From Pseudomonas sp. B20(2017) (GTDB lineage: Bacteria > Pseudomonadota > Gammaproteobacteria > Pseudomonadales > Pseudomonadaceae), in NCBI RefSeq assembly GCF_002113125.1, contig NZ_NEJP01000025.1, positions 23,366-87,365 on the forward strand: 64,000 bases of DNA. Reading direction: 5' to 3'. Within the stretch, counting starts at the first letter, position 1, and each line of letters starts with the position of its first letter. The translations under genes and the position numbers were made by a program. This document shows, in pieces, positions 1 to 7,849 of this stretch. Under the pieces are notes generated by a model. The model saw only the letters and a program-made list of their open reading frames with translations. It was not told where the DNA came from and made no database searches.

Positions 1-685
1 GCGCTTGGGTGACGGTCGCAGTGGCGACTGGTTCGGCGCTTGCAACAGGAGCTTCCTGCGCTGGCGCGGTTTCATGCGCGACGGGCGGTTGCTGTGGCTG
101 TGGCTGCGCTGGCGGTACGACCTCAGCGGGCTGAGCCACTGGAGCAGGCGTTTGCTCGCTGTCGCGGCTGCCGAACAGACGCTGCAACAACCCCGGTCGT
201 CCCGGTTCCGCCGGTGTCTCCAGCTGGCTCAAGGCCTTGCCCTGCAAGCCGCTGAGTTCGCTGAGCAACAAGGGCATTTCCCTTGCCTGGCTCACCCGGC
301 CGTCCAATTGCTTGGCGAATTTCTTCAGTGGCTGGGCCACGTCTCGGGGCAGGGGCAGGGATTGCAACTGAGTGACCAGCGCAGTCAGTGCGGTGCTGAC
401 CTGTTCGATCCGGGTTTCCCGGCGCTGCTCGGAATCAAGTACGGCTTTTTCCAGGCGCGGCAGCAGGGCGGCGAGGCCGGCGTCCATGTCATCGGTGCGC
501 ACCACGTCGCGCATCTCTTTCATGCACTGATCGACCACGCGGTCGGTGCCTTCCGCCGCCAGGGTGCTGCGCACCAGACCACGGCGCAGCAGGTCGAGCC
601 GGGCGTCCCATCGACGTTCGAGCTTTTCCTGTTGTTCGATGCTTTTGAGGTATTTCTCTTTCCAGCGCTGGGCTTCGTCGCTCAT
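1..685 (-). CDS. N-terminal part of a probable diguanylate cyclase (DgcH-like), cut by window edge
   Basis: Only the first 228 codons are inside the window. The visible part begins MSDEAQRWKEKYL, is strongly charged and helical over about residues 1-170, and then becomes rich in Pro, Ala and Gln (about 175-228), like a linker. No catalytic domain is visible. The N-terminus and the position next to an EEP phosphatase and dsbA match the Pseudomonas GGDEF protein of the PA5487/DgcH type, so a C-terminal GGDEF domain would lie beyond base 1; that is inference. The start ATG overlaps the stop of the upstream gene (ATGA), so the two are translationally coupled. The long plus-strand frame here is a shadow. 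Confidence 0.6.
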   Translation of the reverse strand, partial: MSDEAQRWKEKYLKSIEQQEKLERRWDARLDLLRRGLVRSTLAAEGTDRVVDQCMKEMRDVVRTDDMDAGLAALLPRLEKAVLDSEQRRETRIEQVSTALTALVTQLQSLPLPRDVAQPLKKFAKQLDGRVSQAREMPLLLSELSGLQGKALSQLETPAEPGRPGLLQRLFGSRDSEQTPAPVAQPAEVVPPAQPQPQQPPVAHETAPAQEAPVASAEPVATATVTQA

Positions 686-1560
686 TCAGGGGTTCCGCGA
701 AGGGCAGTGCTCAACGCGGGCAATGCATCGGCCGTGAGCGAACCCGGCAGACGAATCTCTACCGCGACCGGCAGGTGATCGGAAATCGGTTGTGCCAGCA
801 CTTCGACCTTTTCCAGGGTCAGGGTCGGGCTGAGCAGGATATGATCCAGGCAGCGTTGGGGGCGCCAGCTGGGGAATGTCGCTTCAAGTTGCGGGGCCAG
901 CAGGCCGAGGTCGCGCAACGGCGAGTGTTGCAGCAGATCGCTGGCGTGGGTGTTCATGTCGCCCATGAGCACCTGATGCTTGTAGTCGCCGATCAGCTCG
1001 CGAATATAGGCCAACTGCATGCTGCGGGTGCGGGCGCCGAGCGCCAGGTGCATCATCACCACCACCAGAGCCTCGGGGCCTTCGCCAAAACGCACCAGAA
1101 TTGCACCGCGCCCTTTAGGACCCGGCAGCGGATGGTCTTCGATCGCCCACGGCCGCAGGCGACTGAGCACGCCATTGCTGTGCTGGGCCAGTCGGCCAAG
1201 GTTGCGATTGAGTTGTTGATACCAGTAGGGGAAGGCGCCGAGCTGGGCCAGGTGTTCGACCTGATTGACGTAGCCTGAACGAAGGCTGCCGCCATCGGCT
1301 TCCTGCAGGGCGACGAGATCGAAGTCGCCGAGCAGATTGCCGATCTTTTGCAGGTTGCTGGAGCGCCCGGGGTGCGGCAGCAGATGCTGCCAGCTGCGGG
1401 TCAGGTAGTGCCGATAGCGCTCGGTGCTGATGCCGACCTGAATATTGAAGCTGAGCAAGCGCAGACGGCTGTCTGCGGGCAGGCCCGTCGATTCCAGGTG
1501 ATGCTCGTTGACCTGCGGATCATGCAGGCCAACGAGTCGTTCGGCACCCCAGCGGCGCAT
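682..1560 (-). CDS. endonuclease/exonuclease/phosphatase (EEP) family protein
   Basis: This 292-residue protein has the EEP-fold hydrolase pattern: SFNIQVG with Asn39, LQEADGG with Glu87, a His near 171, GDMNTHASD (Asp201/Asn203), LDHILLS (Asp239) and the closing SDHLPV (Asp261-His262). These residues normally bind the metal and phosphodiester. Substrate cannot be told from sequence; family members cut DNA, phospholipids or inositol phosphates. No signal peptide is obvious. It lies 14 bp downstream of dsbA on the same strand and overlaps the GGDEF-type gene by 4 bp, so dsbA, this gene and the cyclase may be cotranscribed. The start has only a weak ribosome binding site. Confidence 0.8.
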   Translation of the reverse strand: MRRWGAERLVGLHDPQVNEHHLESTGLPADSRLRLLSFNIQVGISTERYRHYLTRSWQHLLPHPGRSSNLQKIGNLLGDFDLVALQEADGGSLRSGYVNQVEHLAQLGAFPYWYQQLNRNLGRLAQHSNGVLSRLRPWAIEDHPLPGPKGRGAILVRFGEGPEALVVVMMHLALGARTRSMQLAYIRELIGDYKHQVLMGDMNTHASDLLQHSPLRDLGLLAPQLEATFPSWRPQRCLDHILLSPTLTLEKVEVLAQPISDHLPVAVEIRLPGSLTADALPALSTALRGTPE

Positions 1561-1574
1561 GGCGAATACCGCGC

Positions 1575-2216
1575 TTAGTTGGCGGCTGCCTTGTTGGTCG
1601 CTCGCTCTTTGGCCACCAGTTGGTCGGCCAGTTTCAGCGCCTGTTCGGCGCCGCCGGCGGAGCCGATGTCGAAGCGGTACTTACCGTTGACGATCATGGT
1701 TGGAACGCCGGAGATTTCATACTTCTTGGCCAGTTCGCGGGCTTTCACGATCTGCCCCTTGATGGCGAACGAATCGAAGGTCGCCAGGAACTTGTCCTTG
1801 TCCACGCCTTGAGTGGCGAGGAAGTCGGCCATGTCGTTCTTGTCGGTCAGCTTCTTATGTTCTTTCTGAATGGCGTTGAATACGGCAGCGTGCACGTTGT
1901 GCTCGACGCCCATGGCTTCCAGGGTCAGGAACATTTGACCGTGAGCGTCCCAAGGACCGCCGAACATCGCAGGAATGCGCACGAAGTTGACGTCGGACGG
2001 CAGTTTCTCAACCCATGGATTGATCACCGGCTCGAACGCGTAGCAGTGCGGGCAGCCATACCAGAACAGCTCGACCACTTCGATCTTGCCAGGCACGGCG
2101 ACCGGCACCGGGTTGCTCAGCTCGACGTAAGGGGCAGCAGGGGCTTCGGCGGCCTGGGCGGTCACGCCGAACAGGCTGGCAGCGACGAGGGCGGCGCTGA
2201 TGATCAGGTTACGCAT
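1575..2216 (-). CDS. dsbA: thiol:disulfide interchange protein DsbA
   Basis: Periplasmic oxidase that puts disulfides into exported proteins. The 213-residue product has a signal peptide ending near AQA (about residue 22), the thioredoxin-fold active site C55-P-H-C58 in a FWYGCPHC context, and the cis-proline loop SGVPTM near residue 170. Length fits DsbA. A good Shine-Dalgarno (AGGAG) precedes the ATG. Upstream, a bidirectional hairpin near 2313-2339 separates it from the cytochrome c4 transcript, so dsbA probably has its own promoter in the roughly 100 bp before the start. Confidence 0.95.
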   Translation of the reverse strand: MRNLIISAALVAASLFGVTAQAAEAPAAPYVELSNPVPVAVPGKIEVVELFWYGCPHCYAFEPVINPWVEKLPSDVNFVRIPAMFGGPWDAHGQMFLTLEAMGVEHNVHAAVFNAIQKEHKKLTDKNDMADFLATQGVDKDKFLATFDSFAIKGQIVKARELAKKYEISGVPTMIVNGKYRFDIGSAGGAEQALKLADQLVAKERATNKAAAN

Positions 2217-2312
2217 GCTTTACTCCTGGACAATTTTGGTCGCCTCGCGCGACCTGTTTTCAGACAGGTCCTGGCGGGCGTGAGTTCTGTAGTGTAACGG
2301 CAGCGGCCACAA

Positions 2313-2339
2313 AAAAGGGCGGCCAAAGCCACCCTTTTT
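2313..2339 (-). terminator. hairpin terminator after the cytochrome c4/c5 transcript
   Basis: The stem pairs AAAAAGGG-GGC with GCC-CCCTTTTT around a short CAAA-type loop. Because the arms carry A/T runs, a U-rich tail forms on either strand. It lies between the c4 stop at 2417 and the dsbA start at 2216. Confidence 0.75.
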
Positions 2340-2416
2340 ATACTTGCTGCGACGGATTAATCGAGCGTTAACGTGGCAGGCGTTGGCCATCGCACGCAAT
2401 GCTCGAATCGTGCGTC

Positions 2417-3028
2417 TTAGTGCAGGCCCTGAATGTAGCTGGAGACGGCTGCGATGTCTTCATCGCTCAGCTTGCGGGCGATGGTGCGCATGGTCATCGC
2501 GTCGCCGTCGTTGTTGCGGCCGGCTTCTTCTTTGCGGAAATCGGTCAGTTGCTTGGCGATGTACTGAGCGTGTTGGCCACCCAGATGCGGGAAGCCGGCG
2601 GCTGCGTTGCCGGCGCCGTTTGGCGAGTGGCAACCGGTGCAGGCTGGCAGGCCTTTCTCGAGGTTGCCGCCACGGAACAGGGCTTCACCGCGAGCGACGA
2701 TCTTCGGATCGGCGGCGCCGACGCTTCCTTTCTGGCTGGCGAAGTAGGCGGCGATGTCAGCCAGGTCCTGATCGCTCAGGTTGGTCAGCAGGCCGGTCAT
2801 TTCCAGAACGGTGCGCTTGCCCGACTTGATGTCGTGCAATTGCTTGGTCAGGTAGCGTTCCCCCTGTCCGGCCAGCTTTGGAAAGTTTGGCGCCATGCTG
2901 TTGCCATCCGGGCCATGGCAGGCGCCGCATACGGCGGCTTTTGCCTGGCCTGCGGCTGCATCACCGGCAGCATGGGCGAAGCCTGAGATTCCCACGGTCA
3001 ACAGCAGACTCACGATCAGTTTGTTCAT
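2417..3028 (-). CDS. diheme cytochrome c4
   Basis: Periplasmic diheme cytochrome c4 of 203 residues that carries electrons to terminal oxidases. A signal peptide ends near residue 20 (FAHA). Two CxxCH heme sites are seen: CGACH (34-38) in the N-terminal domain and CTGCH (130-134) in the C-terminal domain, giving the duplicated c-domain layout of c4. Met-containing segments NSMAPNFPKL (around 45) and TVLEMTG (around 78) are candidate axial ligands. It lies 32 bp downstream of a monoheme c5-like gene on the same strand, probably in one transcript. In Pseudomonas this neighbourhood (cc4, engB, polA, dsbA) is conserved. Confidence 0.93.
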   Translation of the reverse strand: MNKLIVSLLLTVGISGFAHAAGDAAAGQAKAAVCGACHGPDGNSMAPNFPKLAGQGERYLTKQLHDIKSGKRTVLEMTGLLTNLSDQDLADIAAYFASQKGSVGAADPKIVARGEALFRGGNLEKGLPACTGCHSPNGAGNAAAGFPHLGGQHAQYIAKQLTDFRKEEAGRNNDGDAMTMRTIARKLSDEDIAAVSSYIQGLH

Positions 3029-3060
3029 CAGCTAATCCAACTACGGCTAAGGGTTAAGAG

Positions 3061-3366
3061 TTATGGACCGGGCTTACTCTCGCTCATCCAGAGGATGAGG
3101 GCCTGGTAATCCTCGGCACTGCAGTCCATGCACAAACCACGCGGCGGCATCGCCTTGAAACCCTGGGTCACGTGTTGCACCAGCGTCTCCATACCTTTCG
3201 CCAACCTCGGCGTCCAAGCTTCCTGATCGCCTCTTTTGGGCGCCATGGGTAGTTGGCCGGAATGACAGGCTCCACAAACACGGTTGTACACGGCTTCCGG
3301 ATCCTGTGTAGCCTGTGCGCTGTAAAGCGGCATCAAGACTCCGGCAGCCAGCAGCCATTTCGTCAT
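3061..3366 (-). CDS. cytochrome c5-like monoheme protein
   Basis: A 101-residue exported protein with a signal peptide of about 19 residues (ending SAQA), one heme site C31-GA-C34-H35 and the c5-type signature AMPPRGLCMDCS, where the Met is the probable axial ligand and the two Cys may form the disulfide typical of c5. Its role is presumably periplasmic electron transfer together with c4, with which it appears to be cotranscribed. It is divergent from engB; the 190 bp between them should hold both promoters. Confidence 0.87.
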   Translation of the reverse strand: MTKWLLAAGVLMPLYSAQATQDPEAVYNRVCGACHSGQLPMAPKRGDQEAWTPRLAKGMETLVQHVTQGFKAMPPRGLCMDCSAEDYQALILWMSESKPGP

Positions 3367-3557
3367 AAAACGACCTTTTCAGGGTTGAGAGCGTTCTGCG
3401 TTCTAATGCGCAATCAAGGTCTGTCGCTCTCGTGAACCTCATCCTTCGCTGGGACAAAGCACACACAAAATCTGCGGCATTATATACTGGCGTCACTGAA
3501 ACGGAAGCGACACCGCGTTCCGCGCCTAATCCCGGCGCCGCCCACATCGGAAATCCC

Positions 3558-4202
3558 ATGCAACTCAAGAATCCCATCCTCGGCCTGTGCCAACAGTCCA
3601 CGTTCATGCTCAGTGCCGCCAAAGTCGATCAGTGCCCCGACGACGAAGGCTTCGAAGTGGCGTTCGCCGGTCGTTCCAACGCCGGTAAATCCAGCGCGCT
3701 GAACACTCTGACTCACGCCAGCCTGGCGCGCACCTCGAAAACCCCGGGTCGCACACAGCTGTTGAACTTCTTCAAGCTAGACGATGAACGGCGTCTGGTC
3801 GACCTCCCGGGCTACGGTTATGCAAAAGTACCGATCCCGCTCAAGCAACACTGGCAGCGTCACCTTGAGGCGTACCTCGGTGGCCGCGAGAGTTTGAAGG
3901 GGTTGATTCTGATGATGGACATCCGTCATCCAATGACCGACTTCGACCTGTTGATGCTCGACTGGGCCGTTGCCGCCGGCATGCCGATGCACATCCTGCT
4001 GACCAAGGCCGACAAACTGACCTATGGCGCAGCCAAGAACACCCTGCTCAAGGTGCAGTCGGAAATCCGTAAAGGTTGGGGTGATCAGGTAACGATCCAG
4101 CTGTTCTCCGCCCCAAAACGCATGGGCCTGGAAGAGGCCTACACTGTGTTGGCAGGCTGGATGGAGCTGGCAGACAAAGGCGCAGAAGCAGCGGCAGAGT
4201 AA
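3558..4202 (+). CDS. engB: ribosome biogenesis GTP-binding protein EngB (YihA/YsxC)
   Basis: Essential GTPase that assists large ribosomal subunit assembly. I take the ATG at 3558 (MQLKNPILG), giving 214 residues, although the frame stays open upstream from 3432. Visible motifs are the P-loop GRSNAGKSS (38-46), the G2 Thr in TPGRTQ, G3 DLPGYGY, and G4 TKAD. The protein is of normal family length. It is followed by a large palindromic element that can act as its terminator. Confidence 0.94.
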   Translation: MQLKNPILGLCQQSTFMLSAAKVDQCPDDEGFEVAFAGRSNAGKSSALNTLTHASLARTSKTPGRTQLLNFFKLDDERRLVDLPGYGYAKVPIPLKQHWQRHLEAYLGGRESLKGLILMMDIRHPMTDFDLLMLDWAVAAGMPMHILLTKADKLTYGAAKNTLLKVQSEIRKGWGDQVTIQLFSAPKRMGLEEAYTVLAGWMELADKGAEAAAE

Positions 4203-4208
4203 GGGATT

Positions 4209-4334
4209 TCAAAACTGTCTGTGGTGCTGTCAGGCAAGGCAAAAGCACTGCTAAAAAGCGGAGTTTAGGGGACCTAAATGAGCATTTTTAGCAGTGCTTT
4301 TAACGCAGCATGACGGCGCCACAGGCAGTTTTGA
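4209..4334. repeat. 126-bp imperfect palindromic element between engB and ersA
   Basis: Nested inverted repeats share one centre near 4271. The outer arms start TCAAAACTG at 4209 and end with the reverse complement at 4326-4334, and match with three differences over about 24 bp. The middle arms AAAAGCACTGCTAAAAA (4241-4257 and 4285-4301) are a perfect 17-bp pair. The inner arms TTTAGG/CCTAAA lie at 4264-4278. It ends four bases before the U-tract of the ersA terminator. It can work as a bidirectional terminator. I recall similar palindromes with a GCGGAGTTTA...TAAATGAGCAT core recurring between genes in fluorescent pseudomonads, so it may be a dispersed repeat; that is from memory. Confidence 0.75.
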
Positions 4335-4337
4335 GGC

Positions 4338-4470
4338 AAAAAAAAGCCCCGGACTTCATATGGGGAGGGAGAAGTTCCGGGGTTTAAGTTCCGAACCGCT
4401 AGGGCGGGGTTCAGATATCTGCCAACACTTAACACAACATAGGAGCATCGAAGGGCTTCACCAGCCATTC
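4338..4470 (-). ncRNA. ersA: ErsA-type (Spot 42-position) small RNA
   Basis: About 133 nt, read from a probable start near 4470 to the U-tract at 4338-4345. It sits between polA and engB, the place of Spot 42 (spf) in enterics and of ErsA (about 132 nt, AlgU-dependent) in P. aeruginosa. A terminator stem CCCCGGA-CTTC/GAAG-TCCGGGG followed by U8 closes it, with a C-rich loop region CUCCCUCCCC able to pair with G-rich Shine-Dalgarno sequences. An AlgU-type promoter stands just upstream. Position, promoter, length and terminator all agree; the exact 5' end is inferred. Confidence 0.85.
4346..4382 (-). terminator. intrinsic terminator of ersA
   Basis: On the minus strand the arms CCCCGGAACTTC and GAAGTCCGGGG enclose a C-rich loop and are followed directly by a run of U residues (4338-4345). 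Confidence 0.88.
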
Positions 4471-4476
4471 AGTATC

Positions 4477-4504
4477 TCTGAGTGCCCTGACGCAAGATTA
4501 GTTC
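4477..4504 (-). promoter_or_regulatory. AlgU (sigma-22/RpoE-type) promoter of ersA
   Basis: Reading the minus strand, GAACTA (4504-4499), a 17-nt spacer and TCAGA (4481-4477) match the AlgU consensus GAACTT-N16/17-TCTGA with one change in each box. The predicted start is near 4470. In P. aeruginosa ersA is known to be AlgU-dependent. The same -10 variant is found before osmC in this window. Confidence 0.8.
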
Positions 4505-4612
4505 AGAATCTTTTCAAAAAACTTTGGAATAAGCTCAAGAGCGATCAGAACTAAGCCCATTCGACGCCTTTGCCGCGACGTCATGTCGCGGCAAAGCCCC
4601 GTTCCAGACGCC

Positions 4613-7417
4613 TCAGTGCGCCTCGTCCCAGTTGTTGCCAACTCCCACTTCCACCAGCAACGGCACGTCCAGTTTTGCCGCTTCGCTCATGTGTACGCGA
4701 ATTTCTTCGCGAACCTGATCGACCAGATCCTCGCGAACCTCCAGCACCAGTTCGTCGTGCACCTGCAGGATGACTTTGGCGTCCAGCCCTGAAGCGCTCA
4801 GCCAGTTATCCACCGCCACCATGGCTTTCTTGATGATGTCTGCTGCGGTGCCCTGCATCGGCGCGTTGATTGCCGTGCGCTCGGCGGCAGCACGTTCCTG
4901 CGGCTTGTTGGAGTTGATGTCCGGCAGATACAGGCGACGACCGAAGATCGTTTCCACGAAGCCCTGATCCGCTGCCTGGGCGCGGGTGCGATCCATGTAT
5001 TCACGAACGCCCGGGTAGCGCGCGAAGTAGGTGTCGATGTAGGCCTTGGCGGTCTTGGTGTCGACGCCGATGTCCTTGCCCAGCTTCTGCGCGCCCATGC
5101 CGTAGATCAGACCGAAGTTGATCGCCTTGGCGCCACGGCGCTGGTCGGAGGACACTTCGTTCAGCTCAACCTTGAACACTTCCGCCGCGGTGGCCGTGTG
5201 CACGTCCAGGTTGTTACGGAAGGCATTCATCAGCCCTTCATCGCGAGACAGGTGGGCCATGATCCGCAGTTCAATCTGCGAGTAGTCCGCCGCCAGCAGC
5301 TTGTAGCCTTTCGGCGCGACGAAGGCCTGACGAATACGTCGGCCTTCGGCAGTGCGCACCGGGATGTTCTGCAGGTTCGGATCGCTCGACGACAGGCGAC
5401 CGGTCGACGCAACGGCCTGATGGTACGAAGTGTGGATACGCCCGGTACGCGGGTTGATCTGCTCCGGCAGGCGATCGGTGTAGGTGCTTTTCAGCTTGCT
5501 CATGGAGCGGTGTTCCATCAGCACTTTCGGCAAGCGGTGATCGTCCTCGGCCAGTTTCGCCAGCACTTCTTCGGCGGTGGACGGCTGGCCCTTGGCGGTC
5601 TTCTTCAGCACCGGCAGGCCGAGTTTTTCGTAGAGGATCACGCCCAGTTGCTTCGGCGAGCCGAGGTTGAATTCTTCACCGGCAATTTCGAAGGCTTCAC
5701 GCTCCAGCGCGACCATTTTGTTGCCCAGCTCGATGCTCTGGATGCCGAGCAGTTCAGCGTCGACGAACGCGCCCTGGCGCTCGATACGAGCAAGCACCGG
5801 CACCAGCGGGATTTCGATGTCGGTGAGCACGCTGGCCAGGCTCGGGATGGCGCTCAGCTTCTCGAACAGTGTCTGGTGCAGGCGCAGGGTCACGTCGGCA
5901 TCTTCAGCGGCATAGGGTCCAGCCTGTTCCAGAGCGATCTGGTCGAAGGTCAGTTGCTTGGCGCCTTTGCCGGCGATGTCCTGGAAGCTCACGGTGGTGT
6001 GATCCAGGTACTTCTGCGCCAGGCTGTCCATGTCGTGACGGGTGGCGGTGGAGTTGAGCACGTAGGACTCAAGCATCGTGTCGAAGGCGATCCCGCGCAC
6101 GGTGATGCCTTCGTTCTGGTCGCCACCGATGGCGCAGTTGGCCAGGATGTTCATGTCGAACTTGGCGTGCTGGCCGACCTTGAGCTTGCTCGGGTCTTCG
6201 AGGATCGGCTTGAGCGCGCGCAGCACGGTGTCGCGATCCAGCTGCTCCGGCACGCCGATGTAGGAATGGGTCAGCGGGATGTAGGCCGCTTCGTTGGCCT
6301 GCACCGCGAAGGACAAGCCGACCAGTTGTGCCTGCTGCGCGTCGATCCCGGTGGTTTCGGTGTCGAAGGCGAACAGCTTGGCGTTCTTCAGCTTTTCCAG
6401 CCAGACGTCGAATCGTGCCTGATCGAGGATGGTTTCGTACGCAGCTTCAGCCGGAGCGGCGGGCGCTTCTTCCGCAGGCGTGCTGAACAGGTCGACGGCC
6501 GGCTCAGGCTCGGCAGCAGCGCTCAGTTCCTGGCGCTTGGCATCGCGATCCAGGTCATTCAGCCAGCTCTTGAATTCCAGCAGGGTGTATAGCTCGTAAA
6601 GTTTGGCCGGGTCCTCCGGACCCATTTGCAGGTCCTCGAGGCCGATATCCAGCGGCACGTCGACCTTGATGGTCGCCAGTTGGTAAGAGAGGAAGGCCAT
6701 CTCCTTGTGCTCTTCGAGCTTGGCCGGCAGGGTCTTGGCGCCACGGATCGGCAGGGTCGGCACGATGTCGAGTTGCGCATACAGCTCGGTCAGGCCACCG
6801 TTGACGCCCACCAGCAAGCCAGAGGCAGTTTTCGGACCGATGCCGGGAACGCCGGGGATGTTGTCGGAAGAATCGCCCATCAGGGCCAGATAATCGATGA
6901 TCTGCTCCGGAGCGACGCCGAATTTCTCCTTCACGCCTTCCACGTCCATCGAACTACCGGACATGGTATTGACCAAGGTAATGTGACCGTCGACCAGTTG
7001 CGCCATGTCCTTGTCGCCGGTGGAGATGATCACCGGGCGATCGGCGGCCGCGCTGCTGCGGGCCAGGGTGCCGATCACGTCATCGGCCTCGACGCCTTCG
7101 ACGCACAGGAGCGGGAAACCGAGGGCGATCACGCTCTGATGCAGCGGCTCGATCTGCACGCGCATGTCGTCGGGCATGCTTGGGCGGTTGGCCTTGTATT
7201 CGGCGTACATCTCATCGCGAAATGTCCCACCCTTGGCGTCGAACACCACGGCGAACGGGCTGTCCGGATACTGCTTGCGCAGACTCTTGAGCATGTTCAA
7301 TACGCCTTTGACCGCACCGGTCGGCATGCCTTTGGAGGTGGTCAGCGGTGGCAGCGCGTGAAAGGCGCGGTACAGGTAAGACGAACCGTCCACCAGGACG
7401 AGGGGGGCTTGGCTCAT
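4613..7417 (-). CDS. polA: DNA polymerase I
   Basis: 934 residues, close to E. coli Pol I (928). The order is a 5'-3' flap exonuclease domain (about 1-290, starting PLVLVDGSSYLYRAFHAL), a 3'-5' proofreading domain (about 330-520) whose FAFDTETTGID keeps the metal-binding Asp and Glu, and the polymerase domain with LLAADYSQIELR (motif A), the O-helix region RRGAKAINFGLIYG and VHDELVLEV (motif C). It acts in Okazaki fragment processing and repair. I use the ATG at 7417 (MSQAPLVLVDG) rather than a TTG twelve bases upstream because AAAGG lies at a proper distance only from the ATG. ersA lies downstream on the same strand with its own promoter. Confidence 0.97.
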   Translation of the reverse strand: MSQAPLVLVDGSSYLYRAFHALPPLTTSKGMPTGAVKGVLNMLKSLRKQYPDSPFAVVFDAKGGTFRDEMYAEYKANRPSMPDDMRVQIEPLHQSVIALGFPLLCVEGVEADDVIGTLARSSAAADRPVIISTGDKDMAQLVDGHITLVNTMSGSSMDVEGVKEKFGVAPEQIIDYLALMGDSSDNIPGVPGIGPKTASGLLVGVNGGLTELYAQLDIVPTLPIRGAKTLPAKLEEHKEMAFLSYQLATIKVDVPLDIGLEDLQMGPEDPAKLYELYTLLEFKSWLNDLDRDAKRQELSAAAEPEPAVDLFSTPAEEAPAAPAEAAYETILDQARFDVWLEKLKNAKLFAFDTETTGIDAQQAQLVGLSFAVQANEAAYIPLTHSYIGVPEQLDRDTVLRALKPILEDPSKLKVGQHAKFDMNILANCAIGGDQNEGITVRGIAFDTMLESYVLNSTATRHDMDSLAQKYLDHTTVSFQDIAGKGAKQLTFDQIALEQAGPYAAEDADVTLRLHQTLFEKLSAIPSLASVLTDIEIPLVPVLARIERQGAFVDAELLGIQSIELGNKMVALEREAFEIAGEEFNLGSPKQLGVILYEKLGLPVLKKTAKGQPSTAEEVLAKLAEDDHRLPKVLMEHRSMSKLKSTYTDRLPEQINPRTGRIHTSYHQAVASTGRLSSSDPNLQNIPVRTAEGRRIRQAFVAPKGYKLLAADYSQIELRIMAHLSRDEGLMNAFRNNLDVHTATAAEVFKVELNEVSSDQRRGAKAINFGLIYGMGAQKLGKDIGVDTKTAKAYIDTYFARYPGVREYMDRTRAQAADQGFVETIFGRRLYLPDINSNKPQERAAAERTAINAPMQGTAADIIKKAMVAVDNWLSASGLDAKVILQVHDELVLEVREDLVDQVREEIRVHMSEAAKLDVPLLVEVGVGNNWDEAH

Positions 7418-7491
7418 GAGCAGAATCAACCTTTTCGGCGGGCCCGGCGCTAGAATAGCGGGACCGTTGACGACAAAGGGACAAGGTTATC

Positions 7492-7788
7492 ATGCGTACG
7501 TTAAATCGCTTGCTGCTGGTCAGTCTGATTGCTGTCTCACCGCTGGCCGCGATCGCGGCGGATGATGCGCCATCGTCAGAGCCGGAAGTTACCATTAGCA
7601 CGCACACGGAAGGCGACAAGGTCATTCAGGAATACAGCCGGAGTGGATTCGTGTATGCGATCAAGGTCACACCGAAGGGCGGCAAGCCCTATTTCCTGGT
7701 GCGCGCCGATGGTACGGACGCGAACTACATCCGGTCCGACCAGCCGGATATGCTGATTCCGTCGTGGGAAATCTTTACCTGGAAGTAA
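7492..7788 (+). CDS. DUF2782 family exported protein
   Basis: 98 residues with an N-terminal signal peptide (cleavage near AIAADD, about residue 23). The rest is a small beta-rich domain with the family pattern VIQEYSRSGFVYAIKVTPKGGKPYF and a C-terminal IPSWEIFTWK. In Pseudomonas a DUF2782 gene regularly sits between polA and thrB, divergent from polA. No function is established that I can name. It lies 61 bp before thrB on the same strand, so the two may be cotranscribed. Confidence 0.85.
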   Translation: MRTLNRLLLVSLIAVSPLAAIAADDAPSSEPEVTISTHTEGDKVIQEYSRSGFVYAIKVTPKGGKPYFLVRADGTDANYIRSDQPDMLIPSWEIFTWK

Positions 7789-7849
7789 GTTTCCTGACTT
7801 TTAATCGGCGCCGTCTGATAGCGGCGCCAGAACTGAGCAGTTTTTAACC

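Noticed and set aside
5..778. 257-codon plus-strand frame at the left edge
   Set aside because: Runs against the GGDEF-type gene and the EEP gene, which have coupled ATGA starts; its composition is shadow-like.
3432..3557. N-terminal extension of EngB
   Set aside because: The open frame runs upstream, but EngB family proteins start at MQLKNPI-like sequence and the extension covers the promoter region.
5198..6592. 464-codon open frame opposite polA
   Set aside because: Antisense shadow of the polymerase gene.
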